From: Oscillospiraceae bacterium
Lineage (GTDB): Bacteria; Bacillota_A; Clostridia; Oscillospirales; WRJC01
Length of the DNA stretch: 63,091 bases
Direction: 5' to 3'
NCBI GenBank assembly: GCA_009782405.1
Contig: WRJC01000020.1
Coordinates: 1-63,091 of the forward strand
In this document: in pieces, positions 17,932 to 25,670 of the stretch
Layout: every line of letters begins with the position of its first letter
Numbering within the stretch: the first letter of the stretch is position 1
The notes under the pieces: generated by a model
What the model was told of the DNA's origin: nothing
The model's input: the letters and a program-made list of their open reading frames with translations, nothing else
The model's database searches: none
Made by a program: the position numbers and the translations under genes

Positions 17932-18285
17932 TTATTCGCTTTCGTTCAAATAATACATATCCTCGTCTATATCCCTGTATCCGTTTTCCCTCGCGAATTC
18001 CCTTATATATTCGTCATCGATGGGAGTTTCGGCTTTTTTTCGCAATGCTTCGTTGTTTATCCTTTTGTGGTTGTATTCTTTTTCCAATGAATAGATATAT
18101 TCGTCGTTTTTTTTGATGGCATCCAAGTTGTGCAAGATATTTATCGAGAACAAAACTACTATGGTGGCAATAACCAGCATGGCTACAGGCTTCAGCTTTC
18201 TTTTCTTTTCGTTTTCCCTTATGATTTTTTTTTGGATTTTTTTCGCTTTCGCGTTTTTCGACTTTATCCCCGCCGCAGAAGACAT
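17932..18285 (-). CDS. divIC: FtsB/DivIC-family cell division protein
   Basis: The 117-residue protein has a basic cytoplasmic N terminus (1-32), one membrane helix (PVAMLVIATIVVLFSINI) and an extracytoplasmic coiled coil (EYIYSLEKEYNHKRINNEALRKK) ending in the family segment DDEYIREFARENGYRDIDED. DivIC works with FtsL and DivIB to activate septal peptidoglycan synthesis. It sits between rqcP (22-base gap) and the S1 gene, as in other Firmicutes, but the sporulation genes yabP and yabQ that often lie between rqcP and divIC are absent. Confidence 0.88.
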   Translation of the reverse strand: MSSAAGIKSKNAKAKKIQKKIIRENEKKRKLKPVAMLVIATIVVLFSINILHNLDAIKKNDEYIYSLEKEYNHKRINNEALRKKAETPIDDEYIREFARENGYRDIDEDMYYLNESE

Positions 18286-18307
18286 AATTTTCCCTCCCCA
18301 AAAATGA

Positions 18308-18553
18308 TCACTGTTCGATCACTTCGTACATATCGGCCGCTCCGGCTTTCTGCACATGGTCTTTTATTTCGGTTACTTTCGCTTTGAGCTTTTTTTCGCC
18401 GAACGAAATTTCTATAATGTCGTTTTCTTTCAGGTCATGCGAAGGTTTCGCGACTTTGCCGTTCACCGACACCCTCCCGCCGTCGCACGCCTCGCAGGCG
18501 ACTGTGCGCCGTTTTATCAGACGCGAAACTTTCAGGTATTTGTCAAGCCGCAT
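18308..18553 (-). CDS. rqcP: RqcP (YabO) S4-domain ribosome quality-control protein
   Basis: The 81-residue protein is almost entirely an S4 RNA-binding domain ([20 protein letters not shown] ... [24 protein letters not shown]). RqcP works with RqcH on stalled 50S subunits to add alanine tails to incomplete proteins. An in-frame ATG six codons upstream (18571) is possible, but the start at 18553 fits the family and has the GGAGCGGTGA site before it. It heads the divIC operon and has a promoter at 18589-18617. Confidence 0.88.
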   Translation of the reverse strand: MRLDKYLKVSRLIKRRTVACEACDGGRVSVNGKVAKPSHDLKENDIIEISFGEKKLKAKVTEIKDHVQKAGAADMYEVIEQ

Positions 18554-18588
18554 GATTTCACCGCTCCCCATTTGATTTGTTATTTACA

Positions 18589-18617
18589 ATAATATCACTT
18601 ATTTTTTTCGATGTCAA
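18589..18617 (-). promoter_or_regulatory. Promoter for rqcP-divIC operon
   Basis: Minus-strand TTGACA (18612-18617) and TATTAT (18589-18594) are spaced by 17 bases, about 35 bases before the rqcP start. Confidence 0.7.
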
Positions 18618-18666
18618 GATTTATTTTGAATTTTATTTTAAAAAATTACAAAATTTGTATATTTCG

Positions 18667-18695
18667 TTGACTTTTTTTTGTTTTTGATATAAAAT
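18667..18695 (+). promoter_or_regulatory. Promoter for PPC/SLH surface protein
   Basis: TTGACT (18667-18672) and TAAAAT (18690-18695) are 17 bases apart; an alternative TATAAA starts two bases earlier. The leader of about 65 bases has a GGAGG site before the ATG at 18765. Confidence 0.6.
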
Positions 18696-18764
18696 ATATA
18701 ACGACAAGTCAATACCCGCGATCAAACGATTGCGTCGATTAATAAAAACCGGAGGGCAAATAAA

Positions 18765-21700
18765 ATGAAAACGACAACAAAAAACATGGTGCGCAAAATA
18801 TTGCATTATATGCTTTCGGCTGTTTTGGCTTTATTGCCAATCGCGATAGCCCCAATGGCCTCGCAAGCCGTTTCCCGCAATATATCTTTCGGGGCAGCGT
18901 ATGCAGACAGCCTTTCTTCCAGTTCGGATCTGAACATATATTATTTCACTGCGGATTATTCGGGAACCGTCACGATACAATTCGAAACTTCCACCGAAAC
19001 AAGGACGAGTTCCTGGGAAGTGGTGATAGTCAGGGAATCCGATTTGAAAATTTATCTCGAGCAGGAATTCGGAACCGGGCCGGCCAGCTCGGCTTCTTCG
19101 CAGACCAGAGTGGAATACAGCGCCACAGTTCAGATTCCCGCCGGAAATTATTACGTGCGCGTATCGGTGCCCCAAGGCGTTTCGCTGGTCACAAATCAAT
19201 ACAAAATATCGGTGGGTTTTTACGCCGGATCCGGAAGCGGGGATTCTGCGGGCAATTCTACGGTTTCCAGCCCGAACGACACGATCCAAAATGCGATCGC
19301 GGTAAATTTGAACACCACCGTTTCGTCTAATCTAAAATCGGCATCCGACGTAAATTATTTCAAGATAACAATACCGTATTACGGGTCGCTCAATTTGTCT
19401 TTTTCTGTGGGAAGCGCCATCGATTCGGGAAATTGGGTCATACTGCTTTATGACAAAAACGAAAAACAGCTCCAGATGGATCGGGTGGGCGCCGGAGGGC
19501 AAGTGATAAATATGGTCAGGACAAACAAGTCCGACAAATTGCGGCTTCCGCCGGGCGAATACTACATAAAAGTGGCCGCGTACAGCCCGGCCGTCCATTC
19601 GATTGCCAATTATACGATTTTTGCCGACTACACCCCCGAAAGAAGCTCGGGATACGAAAAGGAATTCAATGATACCCCCGAAACAGCCACAAATATTTTA
19701 TTGAATGCCGGCATTACGGGAAACCTTGGAAATCCCGACGACCGCGATTATTTCAGCTTTTCCGTTTCAGAACACAGAGACATAAAAATCGAGTTTATTT
19801 CGCCTGATTCCATAACTTCCGATATGTGGACCATATATCTCCAAAATTCCAAAGGCGGGGTCGCCACATATTATGCCGGAAGTTCTGGTTCGGCGGCAAA
19901 TGGTTTCAGGACTTTCGCCACCGAAGAAATGATTTTGGATCCCGGCTTGTACCACATCGTGATATACCGCTATGAAAATGCGTATTCGAATGCGGACTAT
20001 ACCTTGCTCGTGCGGTCGGATTCGGCTCCGGTGCCAAATATCCCGGACGACGAATATATTTACGTGCATCCCACCGATGTGCCGGAATTCGCCTATAATG
20101 TGAACATGGAGCTTTCCGGACAAATAAAAAGTTCGGGGGATTTCAACAATTTCGATTTCGGGCTCAATTACAGCGGCTCGATTACCGTTGATTTCATATC
20201 GCCGTCCTCCGTGACAAAACAATCCTGGATATTGAATATATTCGACAAAAACAACAAACTGCTCTATTCCGGAAAATACGGGAATGAAGGCGATTTTAAT
20301 TACCAAACAGGAATTCTGAAAAAAACTTCGGACAAGATAAGGCTGCCCGCGGGGAGTTATTTCGCTCAGGTGCTGCCCATAAACGCATATGACTATTCGA
20401 CGGTTTCGTACAAGATAAGGATAAATTATGCGCCGGAAGCAAAAGAAGCGATACTTTCCGATATGGAACTTTTCGAAAAGGAATACAACAATTCGGCATA
20501 TTCGGCGAATGTCCTGTCATCCGGCGTGGCCATGACCGCGAATCTGAGCGATTATGAGGATGTGGATTATTTCGAATTCACCTTGCTCCAGAACGCAAAT
20601 GTGAACATATCGATCTCCACGCCAAAATCCGTAAAACAAAACAATTGGGTAGTGGAGGTATTCAAAAACGAGTTCGAAAGCCCGGAATCGGTTTACATGG
20701 AATATTTCGGAGCGGACGGCGAACCCGAAAGCCAAAATTCGGAATTCAAAATATCATTGTCGAAGAATATGAGGCTTTCCCCGGGGACATACCATATTAA
20801 AGTGAGCGCGTACAATGTAATAAACTATTCGAACGGGGACTACAAAATAACCGCAATTTTCGAGGATGGAAACGACAATCATTCCCTCTATGAATCCGAA
20901 CCCAACAACACCCCGGAACTGGCAAATTTTTTGAATTTCAACACCGATATAACGGGAGATATTTCAAGCATCGACGATGTGGACTATTTTAAGATATATG
21001 CCGGCGAAGAAATGGAAATCCAAATAAAATTTACCGTGAGCGCAAAGGTGAATTCTGATTTTTGGGCGATAAAACTTTACGATCGCTATTACAGGGAACT
21101 TAAATCATATAAATTGGGCGAAGGGGGAGTCCCGCTGCCCGACAACATGAAATATTTCAAGACTGAAAGAATTTCGCTTTCCCCGGGCGATTATTATGTT
21201 TCGATCCAGCCCTACAACAAAACCGCTTTTTCAAACGAAGAATATACGATAAAAGTTTTGGATGCGGCGGGACAAAAAGTCGATTTGTACACATATCCCG
21301 CAGATAAACCTTCGGACTGGGCGACGTTTGAAGTGGAATACGCCTATGGATACGGGCTTGTTCCGGACAATTACATGAGAAATTTCCAAGCATCGATAAA
21401 ACGCGAAGAATTTTGCATGCTGGCTGTAAGATTTTTGGAAGTGGCGGAAAAAATGCCCATAGCGGAAATACTCGCCGAAAAGGACAAAACAATAGAACGC
21501 GGAGCATTTTCCGACACCGACGATTTGTACATACTTTCGGCTTATGCGTTAGGCATAGTGAGCGGCAGGGGAAATGGGATCTTTGACCCGGAGGGAAACA
21601 TAACAAGGGAAGAAGCCGCAACCATGCTGACCAGGGTCGGCATATTCGAAAACATAAACGTAAATTCCGAGCCGCTTTATTTCAACGACGAACACGGCTT

Positions 21701-21872
21701 CAATTCATGGTCTTCCGGGGCGATAAAATACGTTTCGGGCTGCGTGGACATAAGAGGGAACCGGATAATGAACGGATATACGGATGGAGGGTTCCACCCG
21801 CGCGACACTTATTCGAGGGAACAGGCGTTTATGACGATATTTAGGCTTTATGCGATAAAAATGGGCAAATAG
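18765..21872 (+). CDS. Surface protein with six PPC-type repeats and C-terminal SLH domains
   Basis: A 1035-residue exported protein. A signal peptide (about 1-35, ending near MASQA) is followed by six beta-sandwich repeats of pre-peptidase C-terminal (PPC) type, starting near residues 40, 167, 299, 425, 570 and 709. Each has a D-x-x-Y/F-F element (DDVDYFKI), a central 'W.I.LYD' strand and a closing LSPGDYYVSI-type strand. The last ~185 residues (from about 852) hold SLH-like modules (FSDTDDLYILSAYALGIVSG, FDPEGNITREEAATMLTR, FNSWSSGAIKYVSGC), which attach proteins to secondary wall polymers. No enzyme domain is seen, so it may be an S-layer component, adhesin or ligand-binding scaffold. It is a single-gene unit facing a convergent lipoprotein gene. 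Confidence 0.85.
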   Translation: MKTTTKNMVRKILHYMLSAVLALLPIAIAPMASQAVSRNISFGAAYADSLSSSSDLNIYYFTADYSGTVTIQFETSTETRTSSWEVVIVRESDLKIYLEQEFGTGPASSASSQTRVEYSATVQIPAGNYYVRVSVPQGVSLVTNQYKISVGFYAGSGSGDSAGNSTVSSPNDTIQNAIAVNLNTTVSSNLKSASDVNYFKITIPYYGSLNLSFSVGSAIDSGNWVILLYDKNEKQLQMDRVGAGGQVINMVRTNKSDKLRLPPGEYYIKVAAYSPAVHSIANYTIFADYTPERSSGYEKEFNDTPETATNILLNAGITGNLGNPDDRDYFSFSVSEHRDIKIEFISPDSITSDMWTIYLQNSKGGVATYYAGSSGSAANGFRTFATEEMILDPGLYHIVIYRYENAYSNADYTLLVRSDSAPVPNIPDDEYIYVHPTDVPEFAYNVNMELSGQIKSSGDFNNFDFGLNYSGSITVDFISPSSVTKQSWILNIFDKNNKLLYSGKYGNEGDFNYQTGILKKTSDKIRLPAGSYFAQVLPINAYDYSTVSYKIRINYAPEAKEAILSDMELFEKEYNNSAYSANVLSSGVAMTANLSDYEDVDYFEFTLLQNANVNISISTPKSVKQNNWVVEVFKNEFESPESVYMEYFGADGEPESQNSEFKISLSKNMRLSPGTYHIKVSAYNVINYSNGDYKITAIFEDGNDNHSLYESEPNNTPELANFLNFNTDITGDISSIDDVDYFKIYAGEEMEIQIKFTVSAKVNSDFWAIKLYDRYYRELKSYKLGEGGVPLPDNMKYFKTERISLSPGDYYVSIQPYNKTAFSNEEYTIKVLDAAGQKVDLYTYPADKPSDWATFEVEYAYGYGLVPDNYMRNFQASIKREEFCMLAVRFLEVAEKMPIAEILAEKDKTIERGAFSDTDDLYILSAYALGIVSGRGNGIFDPEGNITREEAATMLTRVGIFENINVNSEPLYFNDEHGFNSWSSGAIKYVSGCVDIRGNRIMNGYTDGGFHPRDTYSREQAFMTIFRLYAIKMGK

Positions 21873-21900
21873 GAACGTCATGCCGGTTATTTGAGAAATA

Positions 21901-23394
21901 TCAATTCAAATCCTTATAACTGTTTATCAATTTTTCCAATGCTTTTTCGTACGATGCCTCTTTTTTTTCATAAACGGAAACAAAGTCATTGTTGTTTTTT
22001 TCGACCAATTCCCTGAGCAAAAAATGTATTCCGCCTATGCTGATCGTGTTCACATATCCGAAATCAAAATATATTCCATCGTGGATTATATCGAGCATTT
22101 GGGAAGTCACTTCGTCGCGGGAATATTTTACTTTCAAAGCGGTTTCATAATAAACCGGGGTCAAATTCTTATAGCTTTCAGCCGCCATGGCTTCCGTTAC
22201 AGCTCCGACATAATCAAGCCTTTCATTGGTAACGGGAATGCAAAAAAGCGAAAATCCGTCTTGGGTCAAACCCAAATATTTTTCCTGAGATTCGTCGTAT
22301 TTGGGAGAAGGGATTATGCCGAAATCGTCTTTCATATCCCTGAGATTTTCGGCAAACTCCATATATCCGATGGTAAACAGAGCTTCTCCTTTTTTGAACA
22401 GTTCCCGGGAAGGCCTTTCGCCCGATTCGGGAATTGTAAACACTCCCGGATTTTCGTTGAACAGCGAATTTATTTTTTCCAGCCTGTCGATAGTCCCGGG
22501 CGAATTTATCGCAAGGGAAGGATAACCGTCGGCGCCTTTTGGCGCAAGCGATTGCCCCATGGAGACAAACATTTGGTCGGTGAAATTTCCCGGCTCCACG
22601 CACAGTCCAAACGTGTCGCCGACATTTTTTTCGCCGTCTCCGTTTGTGTCCCTGTAAACGCTTTTCGATATTTCATAAAGCCGGGTGTAAGTCCATTTTC
22701 CGTCCAATACTGTTTGGTACAAATCCTCTATTTGGTAGTCGTTTTGCAATTTTTTATTGAAATAAAAAACCATCATGCTGCCTATCATCGTTTGGCTCAA
22801 ATCGCCTGTCATGAAATAAAGTTTTCCGTCTATGGTCAATTCGTCTTCGAGTTTTTGTATCCACCACGGAGCATTGCCGTTTATATGCGGCACTTTTTTC
22901 CAATTTGTAAAAATCCCGTCCGCGGCGAGCGGAGCCACCGCCACCGAATATCCCGCTACCAAATCATAGGCGTTATCCCCGGCATTGACGCTGTTCCTTA
23001 TCGTATTGTTGAAACTCGCTTCGTTTCCCCATATTCCGAGAATTTTGACTACATCTATCGTTATTCCGAATCTATCTTCAATGGCGATAGTTCTTTGATA
23101 GATGGCGTCGTTTACAATATCGCCGTTTTCTTCTTCGACGCCCATTTCAGTTCCGAACATCAACTCGCTCCTTGAAAGTATTGTGAAAGTGTTCCCGGCA
23201 AATTTCAAATCCAACGGAACTCCATCTAAAATATTTTCCCTTTCGGGTTCGGTTGTTTTTTCCGGGGCGTTTTCATTTGTGGCGCTTTCGGTTTGTTTTG
23301 CTTCGTTTTCGGATTCAGAGCGGGTACAAGATGCAAATGACGCCCAAATCGCCAATATGCACAAAAATGCCGCGACATGCTTTTTGAAAAACAT
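21901..23394 (-). CDS. Orphan extracellular solute-binding lipoprotein (paralogue of the 54.2 kb gene)
   Basis: The start is placed at ATG 23394, which has GAGGA 11 bases upstream; a longer frame begins at 23463 but runs over the promoter. The product (497 aa) starts MFFKKHVAAFLCILAIWASF with a lipoprotein-type Cys (FASC) followed by a Ser/Glu/Thr linker. The rest resembles family 1 ABC sugar-binding proteins (GDIVNDAIYQRT, PWWIQKLEDEL, MMVFYFNKKL, SMGQSLAPKGADGYPSL). A DTNGDGEKNVGD segment fits a calcium-binding EF-hand/dockerin loop. No permease or ATPase genes are nearby. It is clearly related to the lipoprotein at 54234-55694, for example YETALKVKYSRDEVTSQMLD against YEIALKTKYSRDDDSSEMLD. 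Confidence 0.82.
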   Translation of the reverse strand: MFFKKHVAAFLCILAIWASFASCTRSESENEAKQTESATNENAPEKTTEPERENILDGVPLDLKFAGNTFTILSRSELMFGTEMGVEEENGDIVNDAIYQRTIAIEDRFGITIDVVKILGIWGNEASFNNTIRNSVNAGDNAYDLVAGYSVAVAPLAADGIFTNWKKVPHINGNAPWWIQKLEDELTIDGKLYFMTGDLSQTMIGSMMVFYFNKKLQNDYQIEDLYQTVLDGKWTYTRLYEISKSVYRDTNGDGEKNVGDTFGLCVEPGNFTDQMFVSMGQSLAPKGADGYPSLAINSPGTIDRLEKINSLFNENPGVFTIPESGERPSRELFKKGEALFTIGYMEFAENLRDMKDDFGIIPSPKYDESQEKYLGLTQDGFSLFCIPVTNERLDYVGAVTEAMAAESYKNLTPVYYETALKVKYSRDEVTSQMLDIIHDGIYFDFGYVNTISIGGIHFLLRELVEKNNNDFVSVYEKKEASYEKALEKLINSYKDLN

Positions 23395-23442
23395 ATTCAC
23401 TATTATCCTCAATTCTTTTGATATGAAATCCATATATTCTGC

Positions 23443-23471
23443 ATTATAACCGATATATTTCAAATTGTCAA
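23443..23471 (-). promoter_or_regulatory. Promoter of the solute-binding lipoprotein
   Basis: Minus-strand TTGACA (23466-23471) and TATAAT (23443-23448) are perfect hexamers with a 17-base spacer, about 48 bases before the ATG at 23394. Confidence 0.8.
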
Positions 23472-23492
23472 TAATTATTTTATTTTTCCATA

Positions 23493-23521
23493 TTGCAAAA
23501 ACCGAAAATATGTGATATAAT
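23493..23521 (+). promoter_or_regulatory. Promoter for YdjM-like protein and mtaB
   Basis: TTGCAA (23493-23498) and TATAAT (23516-23521) are spaced by 17 bases, back to back with the lipoprotein promoter 21 bases away. Confidence 0.7.
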
Positions 23522-23553
23522 GAAAGAAAATATTATGCACGCCGAGGTTATTC

Positions 23554-24222
23554 ATGAACGGGAAAACGCATAAATTCATTGGCATAGTGGCAGGGGGAGC
23601 CGCCGCATATTACGGAGTCGCAGCGCAAAGCGAACCCATGCATATGTTTTATCTCATAGCTGTTCCCATAGGCGCGATGATGGCCGATATCGACCACGAC
23701 AACTCGAAACTGGGAAGATCGAGAAAAAACATAATGACGGCCGTTTCATCGCTGTTCGGTTCGCTGGCCATCGTGGCTGTTTCATTTTTTTTGATCGACG
23801 CATACACCGACCAAAATAAAAATTTCACGCAGGCGATTTTGACCGTTTGCATGGTGGCTATTCCGTTTTTGCTTTTGGCTTTTCTTTCAAAGCTAAAATT
23901 CGTGAAAGAAAACATGAAGTTCATGGTCAAGCACAGGGGCTTGATGCATACCCTCATAATACCCGCTTGCATGTTCGCCGCCACATATTTTATCTCCGAG
24001 CCTACGTTCAAAATACTCGTCAGCGGGCTAACCATAGGCTATGCCACGCATCTTTTAGCGGATCTTTTGACTGTCAGGGGCTGTCCCGTGCTTTTCCCTT
24101 TTTCCAAAAAAAACATAAAATTCATGAACATAAAAACCGGAAGCAGAGGCGAATACATCGCGGCCGCAATAGTCAGCGCAGCTTTTGCCGCTTTGTTTTT
24201 GTCGGGATTGGTAGTGCTTTAA
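23554..24222 (+). CDS. YdjM-family membrane-bound metal-dependent hydrolase
   Basis: A 222-residue membrane protein of the YdjM (LexA-binding, putative inner-membrane hydrolase) family. It has the conserved histidine motifs MNGKTHKFIG at the start, ADIDHDNSKLGR (about 48-59), KHRGLMHTL (about 127-135) and THLLADLLTVRGCPVLFPF, with about five hydrophobic helices between them. The enzymatic reaction is not known for the family. It is transcribed with mtaB, which starts 1 base after its stop. No LexA box was sought beyond the promoter region. Confidence 0.8.
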   Translation: MNGKTHKFIGIVAGGAAAYYGVAAQSEPMHMFYLIAVPIGAMMADIDHDNSKLGRSRKNIMTAVSSLFGSLAIVAVSFFLIDAYTDQNKNFTQAILTVCMVAIPFLLLAFLSKLKFVKENMKFMVKHRGLMHTLIIPACMFAATYFISEPTFKILVSGLTIGYATHLLADLLTVRGCPVLFPFSKKNIKFMNIKTGSRGEYIAAAIVSAAFAALFLSGLVVL

Positions 24223-24223
24223 A

Positions 24224-25549
24224 ATGCGAAACAAAAAATATTTTGCGGGGATATGCACCCTCGGCTGCCGCGTGAACCAATATGAAAGCGAATGCATAAT
24301 ATCGGAGTTCATAAACCTCGGGTTCGAAATAAAAAATTTCGAAGAGGTATGCGACGTTTACGTGATAAACACTTGCGCGGTGACGGCCACAAGCGAAAAA
24401 AAATCCAAACAAATGATACGCCGCGCCAAAAAGCAAAACAATAGCGCAGTCGTCGCGGTTTGCGGATGTTTTTCGCAAAACGCCCCCGAAACCTTCAAAA
24501 CGGAGCTTTCGGCGGACATTGTGGCGGGCACAAACGAAAAAACCAAAATCCCGGCGCTCGCGCTCGCTATTTTAAACGGAAATCGAAGCGAAAGCAAAAT
24601 TTTGGTGAAAGACATAAGCGGATATGAAAAATACGAAAACATAAACGCAGGAAACCCGCAAAAAACGAGGGCATATGTCAAAATACAGGATGGCTGCGAC
24701 GGAAAATGTTCCTACTGCATAATACCCAAACTCCGGGGCCGTTCAAAGTCGAGGGAGTGCGAATACATTTTCGGCGAGTCGAAACGCTTCGAGGGAATGG
24801 GATGCCGCGAAATCGTTTTGACCGGGATAGAAATTTCATCATACGGAAAAGATTTTTTCGAAAAAAATTTTTATTTAATAGATCTTCTCGAAAAATTGAA
24901 CGCCAGCTTAAATGAAATAACTTCGATCAGGCTGAGTTCCGTTGACCCTTCGCTCATAAACAAAGATTTCACGGACAGGCTGGCAAAACTGGAAAAAATC
25001 GCAAACCATTTCCACCTTTCGCTGCAAAGCGGTTCGACAAAAATACTGCATTCCATGCGCAGGAAATATAACGCCGAAACCGTGATTGAAAATGTCGGAT
25101 ATGCTAAACAAAAAATAAAGAATTTAAATCTGACTGCGGATATAATCGTGGGATTTCCGGGAGAAACCGGGGAAGATTTCGAAAAATCGCTCGAAATGGC
25201 CGAATATTTGAAAATATACCATGCGCACATATTCAAATATTCGAAACGCAAAAATACGGAAGCAGAAAATTTGCCCGGCCAGATAAGCGAAAACATCAAA
25301 AGTTACAGGAGCGGTGAAATTTCAAGAGTTTGCGAAAAAACAAAAGAAAAAATTCACCGCGAAAATCTCGGAATGGAGTTCGAGGTGATCGTCGAAGATA
25401 AAGACGGATCATATTGCAACGCCAAAACCAAAAATTTCTTCGATGTAAAAATAAAAATCGAAGCGGACCAAAACCCGCCTAAAACGGCAAAAATAAAAAT
25501 TTACGATTATGACAAAAATTTTTTATACGGCAGAATGATAAAGGATTGA
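24224..25549 (+). CDS. mtaB: tRNA t6A37 methylthiotransferase MtaB
   Basis: The 441-residue radical SAM enzyme adds a methylthio group to t6A at position 37 of tRNAs reading ANN codons. The N-terminal UPF0004 domain carries the three cluster cysteines (C11 or C15 in ICTLGCRVNQYE, one in NTCAVT, one in VCGCFS). The radical SAM motif is C158-x3-C162-x2-C165 (CDGKCSYC). A TRAM-like RNA-binding region ends the protein (FEVIVEDKDGSYCNAKTKNF). The GCRVNQYE start separates MtaB from MiaB ('GCQMN'). It is directly downstream of the YdjM-like gene. Confidence 0.92.
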   Translation: MRNKKYFAGICTLGCRVNQYESECIISEFINLGFEIKNFEEVCDVYVINTCAVTATSEKKSKQMIRRAKKQNNSAVVAVCGCFSQNAPETFKTELSADIVAGTNEKTKIPALALAILNGNRSESKILVKDISGYEKYENINAGNPQKTRAYVKIQDGCDGKCSYCIIPKLRGRSKSRECEYIFGESKRFEGMGCREIVLTGIEISSYGKDFFEKNFYLIDLLEKLNASLNEITSIRLSSVDPSLINKDFTDRLAKLEKIANHFHLSLQSGSTKILHSMRRKYNAETVIENVGYAKQKIKNLNLTADIIVGFPGETGEDFEKSLEMAEYLKIYHAHIFKYSKRKNTEAENLPGQISENIKSYRSGEISRVCEKTKEKIHRENLGMEFEVIVEDKDGSYCNAKTKNFFDVKIKIEADQNPPKTAKIKIYDYDKNFLYGRMIKD

Positions 25550-25600
25550 ACGACTGCGAATTTGAGAAAGAACATTTAGATGAATGGCTTTAAATTCGTG

Positions 25601-25630
25601 TTGACAAAATATCTTCGCATATGATATAAT
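25601..25630 (+). promoter_or_regulatory. Promoter for purL
   Basis: TTGACA (25601-25606) and TATAAT (25625-25630) with an 18-base spacer and a TG just before the -10. The leader is only about 35 bases, too short for a purine riboswitch. Confidence 0.82.
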
Positions 25631-25670
25631 ATGCACATAGACAAAAAGGATAAATTGTTGGAGGATAAAA

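Noticed and set aside
22024..23175. Open frame of 383 codons antisense to the solute-binding lipoprotein gene
   Set aside because: The translation shows no family motifs and it is the complement of a well-supported gene.
25631..25670. Purine riboswitch before purL
   Set aside because: The leader is about 40 bases and has no room or motif for the purine aptamer.
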